Of a stretch of DNA of 10,009 nt, positions 1 through 6,513 are shown one piece after another. Position numbers and translations under genes: made by a program. Source of the stretch: Phycisphaeraceae bacterium (lineage in GTDB: Bacteria; Planctomycetota; Phycisphaerae; Phycisphaerales; Phycisphaeraceae); contig PUNN01000193.1 of assembly GCA_003552605.1 (NCBI GenBank), forward strand, positions 1-10,009. Direction: 5' to 3'. The notes beneath the pieces were generated by a model that saw only the letters and a program-made list of their open reading frames with translations, searched no databases and had not been told where the DNA came from. Within the stretch, counting starts at the first letter, position 1. Each line of letters opens with the position of its first letter.

Positions 1-70
1 GGGGTCGGTGGGAGTAACATCTGCCGGGTGCATGAGACATGTCGCGGAAGACTTTTGCTCACTATCCCTT

Positions 71-155
71 CGGGAGAGGGCTGGGGTGAGGGAAAAAACG
101 CAGAGCCCGTCCGGCCCCGCCCCTCACCCCCGGCCCCTCTCCCGAGGGAGAGGGG
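71..155. repeat. REP-like inverted repeat pair
   Basis: Two copies of a CCCTCACCCC-(A/C)(G)-CCCTCTCCCG-type unit lie in opposite orientation. The left copy (71-92) reads CGGGAGAGGGCTGGGGTGAG and onward. The right copy (121-144) is its reverse complement with a few changes. The right copy continues into a perfect 10-bp palindrome, CCCCTCTCCC-GA-GGGAGAGGGG, at 134-155. The whole block could fold into a long hairpin. Units with this CCCTCTCCC/GGGAGAGGG core are common as intergenic interspersed repeats in several GC-rich bacteria, by recollection of the sequence type. I see no further copy in this window. Confidence 0.7.
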
Positions 156-592
156 AGTGAAGGCCCGACCGTCCAGCCGCGGCGCGTGTCATACACCCCC
201 GTCTGCCGGCCAGTGGAGGCGTGGCTTTGCCCGGGAGAAATGGCCAGGCACAGGCGGGGGCGGAATAATGTGGCCATCGCATCCATCGCCTGCTGTCCGG
301 GGGCCTGCATGGAACGAGGACCTTCCCAGTGTGCCAAGGCCGTTGCCAGCAGATCCCAGGGTTTGTCCGTTTTCTTTAGCGCCCAACTTGCCCCCCGGGG
401 ACAGACAATGGCCCGCACCTGCCGAGGGAAGGAGGCAGCAGGCCGCGGTACCCGGACCCGCCTCGACCGACATCATGGCCTACAATCAGCACACTCGTCT
501 GTCCGGTGTTTGTCGGCCGCAGGCCGATGCGCGGCGACGGCTCGATCAGTGCTTGCCGCCATACCATGCGGGCTTGCAATGGCCCCGGCTTC

Positions 593-598
593 AAGGAG
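593..598 (+). promoter_or_regulatory. Ribosome binding site, oxidoreductase
   Basis: AAGGAG lies six bases before the ATG at 605. It selects this start over in-frame codons further upstream (for example 506), whose extra 33 residues have no counterpart in the family. Confidence 0.85.
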
Positions 599-604
599 TT
601 TTTC

Positions 605-2032
605 ATGTTCGGACGTAACCGGTACGAATACGATCTCGCCGTCATCGGCCTCGGGCCCGCCGGCATGGCCGTGTCGATCATGGCCTCGCAGATGGGCCTT
701 CGCGTCTGCGCGATCGAGGCGAACAAGGTCGGGGGCGAGTGCATGAATGTCGGATGCATCCCGAGCAAGGCCCTGCTTCGCATGGCCAAGGTGCGAAAGA
801 CCGTGGCGCGGCTTGACAAGTACGCCCTCGCACCGCTCGAGCCGCCACGCGTGCTCGAGCCATTCGGCCAGGTGCAGCAGTCGCTCGGCTACATCAGCCA
901 GAACAAGACCATGGCCATGTTCGACAAGGTCGACATGATCCTCCAGGAAGGCAAGGCCCGCTTCATCGACCGGCACACCCTCGACGTGGGCGACCGGCGG
1001 GGGACCCCCCGCCGCATCTTCATCTGCGTCGGCACGCGGCCGGCACTGCCCTCTTTCGAAGGGCTCGATGCCAAGCGCGTGCTGACCAATGAGAACATCT
1101 TCCAACTCGAACGCATCCCCGAATCCATGACCGTGCTCGGCGGCGGGGCGATCGCGACCGAGATGGCCCAGGCCTTCGCCAGGCTCGGCAGCCGCGTGAC
1201 GATGGTGATGCGCGGCTCCGGTGTGATGTGGCGGGAGGATGCCGATGCCACGGCGCTTTTGACACACAGCCTCGAGGCCGATGGCATTGAGATCCGCCCC
1301 AACCGCACGATCCGGCGCATCGAGCACCGCGACAACGGCACCACCGCTGTCCAAGCGGACGAAGATGCCCCGCTCGAAGCAGAGAAGCTGCTCGTGGCCA
1401 CCGGCAGGCGGATGGACCTTGGCGCACTCGAGCTGGAAAATGCGGGGGTCGCCTATACCGACGCGGGCATCAAGGTCAACCGCCACCTTCGCACCACCGC
1501 CGGCAACATCTACGCCCCCGGCGACTGCAACGGCTATGCCCAGTTTTCCCACGCGGCGATGCACCAGGGCATGCTGGCGCTGATCAACGCCATGACACCG
1601 CACCCGTTCAAGCGCAATTACCAGCGCTACGTGGTGCCCTGGACCGTCTTCACCGACCCCGCCTTCTCCTGGGTCGGACCGCGCGAGAGTGAGTTGAAAA
1701 AGCGGGGGGTGAAGTACGAACCGATCACCGTCCGCTACGAGGATTACGGTGCGGCGATCGCCGAAGGGGTCGACAGCGGCTTCGTCCGCATCCTCACAAG
1801 CCCCACCGGCCGCATCTACAGCGCCGGCATCATCGGGGAAGGCTCGCCCGAGGCCATCAACGAGTGGGCCCTCGCCATCCAGCAGCGCCTGCGCATGCAC
1901 CACATCATGTTCCTCCAGCACTCATTCCCGTCGATGGCGTTCCTGAGCAAGCGCGCGGCGGAAACATGGATGACCCAGCGCATGCAGAACCCCCGGCTGC
2001 GCGGCCTGGCCCGGTGGATGTACCGCCTCTGA
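605..2032 (+). CDS. FAD/NAD(P)-dependent disulfide oxidoreductase, MerA/Lpd-like
   Basis: This 475-residue protein belongs to the class I pyridine nucleotide-disulfide oxidoreductases (lipoamide dehydrogenase, glutathione reductase, mercuric reductase). It has an N-terminal FAD fold with GLGPAG at 15-20. The redox-active CMNVGC (Cys46, Cys51) follows, with IPSK after it. An NAD(P) fold carries GGGAIATEMA around 179-188, and the second FAD motif NIYAPGD sits at 301-307. A dimerisation domain runs from about 340. After the second strand of the nucleotide fold there is Arg203 and then a WRED element, as in NADPH-using MerA, which suggests NADPH (inference). The C-terminal His-Glu dyad of Lpd (HPT..E) is replaced by SFPSMAF near 440, and MerA's C-terminal Cys pair is absent, so the substrate is unknown. 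The start is set by AAGGAG at 593-598. A terminator-like hairpin follows the stop. Confidence 0.9.
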   Translation: MFGRNRYEYDLAVIGLGPAGMAVSIMASQMGLRVCAIEANKVGGECMNVGCIPSKALLRMAKVRKTVARLDKYALAPLEPPRVLEPFGQVQQSLGYISQNKTMAMFDKVDMILQEGKARFIDRHTLDVGDRRGTPRRIFICVGTRPALPSFEGLDAKRVLTNENIFQLERIPESMTVLGGGAIATEMAQAFARLGSRVTMVMRGSGVMWREDADATALLTHSLEADGIEIRPNRTIRRIEHRDNGTTAVQADEDAPLEAEKLLVATGRRMDLGALELENAGVAYTDAGIKVNRHLRTTAGNIYAPGDCNGYAQFSHAAMHQGMLALINAMTPHPFKRNYQRYVVPWTVFTDPAFSWVGPRESELKKRGVKYEPITVRYEDYGAAIAEGVDSGFVRILTSPTGRIYSAGIIGEGSPEAINEWALAIQQRLRMHHIMFLQHSFPSMAFLSKRAAETWMTQRMQNPRLRGLARWMYRL

Positions 2033-2042
2033 GCCGCCACGG

Positions 2043-2060
2043 TCTCGAGATCACTCGAGA
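2043..2060 (+). terminator. Terminator-like hairpin after oxidoreductase
   Basis: TCTCGAG-ATCA-CTCGAGA is a perfect 7-bp stem with a 4-base loop, beginning 11 bases after the oxidoreductase stop. No T tract follows, so intrinsic termination is possible but unproven. Confidence 0.4.
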
Positions 2061-2330
2061 GCACCAGACACGAATGACGCTTGGGCAAGCCTGATCTCAA
2101 CGCCTCGCGAGCTTCGGCTGCCCACCACCGCCAAGTGCATCTGCGCCAGCGCGGCGGTGGTCGCGTGGACCTTGGTATGACTCATCGCCTGCTTCAACGT
2201 GCGACCGCTTACTTCCATCGGCCATTGCCGGTGCTACAGATCCAGTAAATGCTTGCCTGGCAGCTTCTTACGATCCAGCACCCTGGTCAGAAGGGTGATG
2301 GCGTGATTGCGGCCGGCCTTAGACCATCAG
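2051..2330 (-). pseudogene. Decayed IS4-family transposase 3' remnant
   Basis: Read on the minus strand, 2320 to 2237 gives a frame ending HAITLLTRVLDRKKLPGKHL-LDL and then a TAG at 2236-2234. Continuing in the same frame gives H-R-Q-W-P-M-E-V-S-G-R-T-L-K. Counting from the stop codon, this matches the IS4-family Y-(2)-R-(3)-E-(6)-K signature. The Tyr codon has become amber, Arg has become Gln (CAA), Glu is intact (2213-2215) and Lys is intact (2192-2194). The preceding LDxxxxP..LL.LY context also fits IS4 transposases. The frame then stays open to TGA at 2051-2053. Upstream of 2320 the frame is closed, and a +1 shift joins it to another short frame, so the 5' part is broken or lost. No terminal inverted repeats were identified. 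The identification is from motif spacing only. Confidence 0.62.
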
Positions 2331-2529
2331 GATGCCGGCGATCACGAGCATGCGGCGGTCTGCCACATAGGCGCAGGTTTTAGTGCGCGATCGTTGAAAT
2401 TTTAACCCTCTTGCGATCAGACAGTTGACGAAGCCGTATCGGGAAGTTCGTCGACGGCAGTGCGAGCCACCCATTGAGCGCCCTGTGACACCAGCGGTCG
2501 GCACGCTGCGCAGCGGTTACCATGCCGAT

Positions 2530-3678
2530 GTGGAATCGCCCAAACACGTTACTGGCCCTCCTTTTGAGCTTCACATGCGGCGGGCGCTTGAACTGGCCGC
2601 GCGCGGGCTGGGGTGGGTCGAGCCGAATCCGATGGTCGGGGCGGTCATCGCCCGAGGTGGCCGGCTCATCGCCGAGGGCTATCACCGCCGCTTCGGTGGC
2701 CCTCATGCCGAGGTCGAGGCGATCGAGGCGGCCGGGACCGCCGGCCGAGCGGTGGCCGGGGCTGAGATGTACGTCAGCCTCGAGCCGTGCTGTCACACGG
2801 GCAAGACTCCGCCCTGCACCGAGGCGATCCGCGCCGCCGGTATCCGCCGCGTGTTCATCGCCATGGCCGATCCCTATCAACAGGTGGCCGGCCGCGGCAT
2901 CGCCGCGCTGCGCGCAGCCGGAATGGGCGTGGAGGTTGGGCTTTGCGGCGAAGCCGCGGCTGAGCTGAACGCCCCGTTCATCAAACGGGTGCGCACCGGC
3001 CTGCCCTGGGTGATTGCCAAGTGGGCCCAGACGGTTGATGGGGCGATTGCCACTCCCACCGGCGACAGTCGCTGGATCAGTGGCGAGGCTTCGCGGCGGC
3101 TGGTGCATCGGCTTCGAGGCCGCGTGGATGTCATTGCCTGTGGCATCGGCACGGCCCTGGCGGATGATCCGCAATTGACCGCCCGCGACGTCGATCCGCG
3201 GCGGACAGCGCGGCGACTCGTGTTCGACCCGCAACTGCGCCTGCCGGACAATGCGAAGCTGCTCGATGACCTGCCGGCCGTGCCGTTGACACTGGCTGTG
3301 TCACCCGAGGTAATTGCCGCCGCGCCACCGAAGCTGAAGGACTTCGCCGCCCGCGGTGTCGAGCTGCTGCCGCTGGGCCGGCCGGATTCGCAGGGCGATG
3401 GCCCGTGGGCCTTGCGGCCGGTCTTCGAAGCACTGGTGGAGCGTCACGGTGTGACCAACGTCCTCATCGAAGGCGGCGGCCGGCTGATGGGAAGTCTTTA
3501 CAGGCAGGGGCTGATCGATCAGTGCCTGGTGTTCATCGCGCCGAAGCTGATGGGTTGCGCGGATGCCATCGGCGCGGTGCGTGGCCTGCGATGTGAACGC
3601 GCCGAGGCGCTTGCCACCATGCGATTGCAGCGCACGTGCTGCCTTGGGGATGATGTGCTGCTGGACTACCGCACCTGA
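2530..3678 (+). CDS. ribD: Bifunctional riboflavin biosynthesis deaminase/reductase RibD
   Basis: RibD carries out two steps of riboflavin synthesis: deamination of the diaminohydroxyphosphoribosylaminopyrimidine and NADPH-dependent reduction of its ribosyl group. With the GTG at 2530 the protein has 382 residues, near the family's usual length. The N-terminal deaminase has PNPMVGAV (32-39), HAEVEAI with zinc ligand His59 and catalytic Glu61, and EPCCHTGKTPPC with Cys87 and Cys96 as the other zinc ligands. The reductase domain starts near 159 with KWAQTVDGAIA, then GDSRWISG, GIGTALADDPQLTAR and EGGGRLMGSL (314-323). The start is uncertain. No strong Shine-Dalgarno is visible, and TTG 2425, GTG 2485 and ATG 2575 are in frame. 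GTG 2530 leaves the expected 15 residues before MRRALEL. It is a lone rib gene here and converges on the glycogen synthase gene. Confidence 0.93.
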   Translation: MESPKHVTGPPFELHMRRALELAARGLGWVEPNPMVGAVIARGGRLIAEGYHRRFGGPHAEVEAIEAAGTAGRAVAGAEMYVSLEPCCHTGKTPPCTEAIRAAGIRRVFIAMADPYQQVAGRGIAALRAAGMGVEVGLCGEAAAELNAPFIKRVRTGLPWVIAKWAQTVDGAIATPTGDSRWISGEASRRLVHRLRGRVDVIACGIGTALADDPQLTARDVDPRRTARRLVFDPQLRLPDNAKLLDDLPAVPLTLAVSPEVIAAAPPKLKDFAARGVELLPLGRPDSQGDGPWALRPVFEALVERHGVTNVLIEGGGRLMGSLYRQGLIDQCLVFIAPKLMGCADAIGAVRGLRCERAEALATMRLQRTCCLGDDVLLDYRT

Positions 3679-3692
3679 GCGATGCGGACGGC

Positions 3693-5570
3693 TCAGTCGC
3701 GCTCGAGGGCGAGTTCGTGGGCGCGGTGGTAGGCTTCGGCGAGCTGCGACCAGTCGAAGTTGAGTGAAAACGCCTCGACGTTGTTGCGCAGGGAAATGCG
3801 CTCACGCCGGGTCATCTGCGTGATGTCGAACATGTGCTGTGTCAACTGTTCGGCCGCTTCCCAGTAGCTTTTGTGGCGTCGCTCGAGCACCCACAGTCCG
3901 TGCTGGTCGTGATCCTGGTGATGCTGCTTCAGATGCGCGCCGAAGCCGGAAAGGTCGCTGGTGACCGCCGGCACACCGAGGGCGATCGACTCCAGCGGCG
4001 TATAGCCCCAGGGCTCGTAATAGCTCGGAAATACGCCGAGGTGGCAGCCACGGACGAATTCATCGTAATCCATGCCCAGCAGCGGATTGGTTGCGGTGAT
4101 GAAGTCGGGATGGTAGATGACCTTCACCGGGTCGGAAGCCTGGTTCCACAGGCGGCAAGTGCGAAGCTGATTCAGCAATGCATCGTTGCGGTCATCGACA
4201 AGGTCATGGGTGACGATCGGCGGCGGCATGGATCTCCGCCAACTGTGGATCGTCCGCCGCATGCGCAGAATCCAGTATTCATCCACAAGCGTGTTGAGAT
4301 CGGGAATGCGCCCGGCGGCGGAAGCTTCAAACAGGCGCTGGCCGATCTGCTGCTTGATGTGGTCGCTGACCGTGCGGAACTCGCTGAGCATCGCCGAGCC
4401 CTCGAGCGCGCCGATGTTGATCGAGCGCACCGGCCGTCGCGTGATGAGGAAGCAGACCACGGTGATGGGGCTGTTGATCTCCCTGAGCCGATGGTTCAAC
4501 CTCGCCAGGGCCTCGACGGTGAGGTCCATGCCCTTGTTACGGAACTCGAATCGGCCGGAGGTGAAGAAGTACAGCGTCTTGTCGAGGTCGAAGGCGTAGC
4601 TCGGGAAGAAGTGGCCCATGGTGAACGAGTGAATCTGCTCCTTGAACCTTCCGTGCAGGTTCTGCAACTCGTGGAGCCGCTCGAACCGCTGGATGTTGAG
4701 GCCGTTGGGCAGGCAGAGGTCGGTCTCGCGGCCGAGCAGATAGCGGCATTCGAGTGCGGTGACATCGCTGACGGTGGTGAAAACGTGCGCGCCATGCGCC
4801 GCAGCGCGCTCGATGCGGTACTGCGGCTCGACGAGGAACTTGGCCGCCTCCCGCTCGGGGTTGTAGAACGGCAGGTGGCTGTAGAAATGGTCATCGTTCA
4901 TCGCGAGGTAGCGGCCGAGGACCGTGGCGTGGGTGGTGAAGACCATCGCGCCCGGCCATTGCTCACGGCGGAGCATCGGCGTGGCCACCGCCGCCATCCA
5001 TTCGTGGAAATGGGCGATGCAGCGGCGCCGGCCCTGCTCGCGCTGGCCGAGCAGCCAGAGGAACTGGCGGGCCATCTCACCGAAGGCGATGCAGTTGTTG
5101 ATCAACTCATCATCGCCCGGCAGGCCGATGCCATGATCGGCCCACAGGCGGTACTTGACCTCGTGCAGGCGGGGGAACATGGAAAGATAGTCCAGCAGCA
5201 CCACGTGCGGCCGGCCGGTGACCAGCCACCGGCCGTAATGGGCCCCGAGGCCCTCATCCTGCATCTGCTTGACCACCTGCCCGATGACACCGGTGGGCGC
5301 GGCTTCCTCGAACTCCACCGTCGCCTTCTGCGCGTGGTAGGGCCCGACCAGGGCGTAGCGGCTGCCCCAGCGCTCGACCATCACCGGCGCCTTGGACCGG
5401 ATCACCTGGTAGATGCCGCCGATCTGGTTGCACACTTCCCAGGCGACCTCGAGCAGCAGCGGGTCCGACCGGCGTGATCCGCTTGGCCGCCCCTCACGAT
5501 GGGCCCCCGGCGCTGATGTGGTCGAATCGGGAGGCGCGGCGTGGAGGTGGAAATCGGGGCGGTGGGGCAT
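3693..5570 (-). CDS. GT3-family (eukaryote-type) glycogen synthase
   Basis: This 625-residue protein resembles animal and fungal glycogen synthase (family GT3), which extends alpha-1,4-glucan from UDP-glucose in the cytoplasm. It is not the common bacterial ADP-glucose GlgA (GT5). Hallmarks are EVAWEVCNQIGGIY (41-54), FTTHATVLGRYLA with His214 and Arg220, SGRFEFRNKG with Arg340 and Lys346, and YYEPWGYTPLES (517-528). By recollected alignment His214, Arg220, Arg340, Lys346 and Glu519 correspond to yeast Gsy2 His193, Arg199, Arg320, Lys326 and Glu509. The first 36 residues are low complexity and probably disordered. The C-terminal RNN..E..S..FDW region is kept, with a reduced arginine cluster (588-595) where the eukaryotic enzyme binds glucose-6-phosphate. 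The start ATG has GAGGAAG six bases upstream. The stop lies 14 bases from that of ribD, tail to tail. Confidence 0.94.
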   Translation of the reverse strand: MPHRPDFHLHAAPPDSTTSAPGAHREGRPSGSRRSDPLLLEVAWEVCNQIGGIYQVIRSKAPVMVERWGSRYALVGPYHAQKATVEFEEAAPTGVIGQVVKQMQDEGLGAHYGRWLVTGRPHVVLLDYLSMFPRLHEVKYRLWADHGIGLPGDDELINNCIAFGEMARQFLWLLGQREQGRRRCIAHFHEWMAAVATPMLRREQWPGAMVFTTHATVLGRYLAMNDDHFYSHLPFYNPEREAAKFLVEPQYRIERAAAHGAHVFTTVSDVTALECRYLLGRETDLCLPNGLNIQRFERLHELQNLHGRFKEQIHSFTMGHFFPSYAFDLDKTLYFFTSGRFEFRNKGMDLTVEALARLNHRLREINSPITVVCFLITRRPVRSINIGALEGSAMLSEFRTVSDHIKQQIGQRLFEASAAGRIPDLNTLVDEYWILRMRRTIHSWRRSMPPPIVTHDLVDDRNDALLNQLRTCRLWNQASDPVKVIYHPDFITATNPLLGMDYDEFVRGCHLGVFPSYYEPWGYTPLESIALGVPAVTSDLSGFGAHLKQHHQDHDQHGLWVLERRHKSYWEAAEQLTQHMFDITQMTRRERISLRNNVEAFSLNFDWSQLAEAYHRAHELALERD

Positions 5571-5576
5571 GGACGT

Positions 5577-5583
5577 CTTCCTC
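5577..5583 (-). promoter_or_regulatory. Ribosome binding site, glycogen synthase
   Basis: On the minus strand GAGGAAG lies six bases before the ATG (5570-5568). It supports that start even though the first 36 residues lie outside the conserved domain. Confidence 0.75.
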
Positions 5584-5763
5584 GACCATCTCGGTCATGG
5601 CGGTGGGCGCTGCGGGAGGCCGGAGCCCGGGGATTGTAAATGGGGGGAATGTTTTCGCACAGTGCCCACGATTGGCAGGGGGCGCATGACATTTTGCGCG
5701 ACCCTCTTATGCTTCCAAGCGGGTATGCTGGCTGTGTCAGCGGGCTTTCCGGGAGTCTTCAGC

Positions 5764-5841
5764 CCGATGGCCATGCGAGTCCCAAGGGGCCTCCGCAGCG
5801 CCCGCAACCCCCGGAATCCCACGGAGCCGCATGGCCATCGG
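5764..5841. repeat. Perfect 14-bp inverted repeat in divergent promoter region
   Basis: CCGATGGCCATGCG (5764-5777) and its exact reverse complement CGCATGGCCATCGG (5828-5841) are separated by 50 bases. Each arm contains the 8-base palindrome ATGGCCAT, so each arm could itself be a dimer-binding half. A smaller nested pair, CTCCG (5791-5795) and CGGAG (5822-5826), lies inside. It could be a pair of operator sites for a dimeric regulator looping between the divergent genes, or a long RNA hairpin in the leader of the fabZ transcript. The role is inferred from position only. Confidence 0.7.
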
Positions 5842-5978
5842 CCGCGGACGGCCGCTGACCATGCCACCCGGTTTCGCGTCTACATGCGTTTGCCCTGGCC
5901 GCGTTCTTGGAGGTGTTGCCGCCCGTGGCGGGGGTTACTACACTCCCGGGTTGATCCGGCCCCGAGGCGGGTGGCCGG

Positions 5979-5998
5979 GTGCCGGCAGGTGCCGGCAG
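5979..5998 (+). repeat. Tandem 10-base duplication at fabZ ribosome binding site
   Basis: GTGCCGGCAG occurs twice head to tail (5979-5988 and 5989-5998). The second copy's final AG is the beginning of the fabZ Shine-Dalgarno AGGAGG. Confidence 0.85.
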
Positions 5999-6002
5999 GA
6001 GG
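5997..6002 (+). promoter_or_regulatory. Ribosome binding site, fabZ
   Basis: AGGAGG lies five bases before the GTG at 6008. It decides the start: an upstream in-frame ATG at 5831 would add 59 residues not found in FabZ proteins and lacks a comparable site. Confidence 0.85.
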
Positions 6003-6007
6003 CCCCC

Positions 6008-6484
6008 GTGCGATTCGTCCTCGTCGACCGCATCATCGAGCAGGATGCGAGGCGGGTGGTGGCGGTGAAGGCGGTGACCACGGCCGAGGAGTACCTCGCA
6101 GACCACTTCCCCGGCTTCGCCGTGCTGCCCGGTGTGATGATGATCGAGGCGATGGCCCAGGCCGCGCGATGCCTCGCCGCCGCGGCAAGACCCGACATTG
6201 CCCGACCGTGGGTGCTTTCCGAAGTCCGCGGCGTGCGCTACGGGCAACTTGTCCGGCCCGGACAACTGCTCGAGGTCGACGTCAGCTTCCGCGGCCAACC
6301 GCCCGCCCGGGCCGCCGAGCCCACGGCCGAGCCCGAGACCGCTCAGCGGCCGAAGCTGAGCTTCGACGGCCTCGGGCGCGTCGAGGGGCAGACCGCCGTG
6401 CAGGGTCGGCTGACGCTTGAACCACTGCCCGAGCCACCACCAACCGGCCCCGGGCCCGGCGGCCATCCCGCCACTGAAACCTGA
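6008..6484 (+). CDS. fabZ: 3-hydroxyacyl-ACP dehydratase, FabZ-like
   Basis: A hot-dog-fold dehydratase of 158 residues, expected to remove water from (3R)-hydroxyacyl-ACP to give trans-2-enoyl-ACP in fatty-acid elongation. The N-terminus RFVLVDRII is typical of FabZ. The catalytic motif HFPGFAVLPGVMMIEAMAQ (33-51) keeps His33 and Glu47 at the standard spacing. VRGVRYGQLVRPGQLLEVDV (73-92) matches the substrate-tunnel strand of the family. Two features are unusual: a Pro/Ala/Glu-rich insert (about 97-117) between two C-terminal strands, and a Pro/Gly-rich tail after 138. The GTG start is preceded by AGGAGG at 5997-6002. The ACP gene begins 29 bases after the stop, so the two are probably co-transcribed. 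Whether it serves general fatty-acid synthesis or a special acyl pathway cannot be told here. Confidence 0.88.
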   Translation: MRFVLVDRIIEQDARRVVAVKAVTTAEEYLADHFPGFAVLPGVMMIEAMAQAARCLAAAARPDIARPWVLSEVRGVRYGQLVRPGQLLEVDVSFRGQPPARAAEPTAEPETAQRPKLSFDGLGRVEGQTAVQGRLTLEPLPEPPPTGPGPGGHPATET

Positions 6485-6500
6485 ACGAATCAACCCCATT

Positions 6501-6504
6501 GGAG
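6501..6504 (+). promoter_or_regulatory. Ribosome binding site, acyl carrier protein
   Basis: GGAG lies nine bases before the ATG at 6514. It favours that start over the in-frame TTG at 6499, which would overlap the site itself. Confidence 0.7.
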
Positions 6505-6513
6505 TTGCCCTCG

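Larger units (their letters stand above)
1..604. other. Left intergenic region, no convincing gene
   Basis: I see no protein-coding gene here. The open frames in this stretch give low-complexity translations rich in Pro, Arg and Gly, with no recognisable domain. The stretch carries a REP-like inverted repeat pair (71-155). Further right is a small perfect hairpin, TCGGCC-GCA-GGCCGA at 513-527, which can be extended by two wobble pairs and would lie in the 5' leader of the downstream oxidoreductase gene. No -35/-10 pair is good enough to call. The end of an upstream gene could lie just beyond the left edge. Confidence 0.6.
2033..2529. other. Intergenic region upstream of ribD
   Basis: Besides the hairpin at 2043-2060 and the transposase remnant, this stretch contains roughly 200 bases (2331-2529) with no clear function. 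A TTG codon at 2425 and a GTG at 2485 are in frame with ribD and could extend it. The peptide they would add (rich in Arg and Pro) has no counterpart in RibD proteins. No convincing promoter was seen. Confidence 0.5.
5571..6007. other. Divergent intergenic region, glycogen synthase / fabZ
   Basis: This 437-base region separates the leftward glycogen synthase gene from the rightward fatty-acyl cassette and must hold both promoters unless each is read from elsewhere. It contains a perfect 14-bp inverted repeat (5764-5777 / 5828-5841) and a 10-base tandem duplication that runs into the fabZ Shine-Dalgarno (5979-5998). TATGCT at 5708-5713 and 5724-5729 are possible -10 hexamers on the plus strand, but neither has a good -35, so no promoter is called. 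No gene is evident. Confidence 0.55.

Noticed and set aside
28..618. Open frames on both strands in the left region (28-618 +, 62-418 -, 189-476 -)
   Set aside because: Pro/Arg-rich translations with no motif, no ribosome binding site, and the first two run through the palindromic repeat.
473..1921. A 482-codon open frame on the minus strand opposite the oxidoreductase
   Set aside because: Shadow of a gene with intact FAD and redox motifs. The translation is compositionally biased and has no recognised domain.
605..2032. Mercuric reductase (merA)
   Set aside because: The nucleotide-binding part resembles MerA, but the C-terminal vicinal cysteines and the N-terminal metal-binding domain are absent and there are no mer genes nearby.
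3834..5477. A 547-codon open frame on the plus strand opposite glycogen synthase
   Set aside because: Shadow of the GT3 gene, which has a ribosome binding site and catalytic motifs. The plus-strand translation has no recognisable domain.
5701..5735. lac-promoter-like stretch TTATGCTTCC..GGGTATGCT
   Set aside because: The resemblance covers the spacer and a TATGCT -10, but the position of the -35 reads ACCCTC. Chance similarity is likely.
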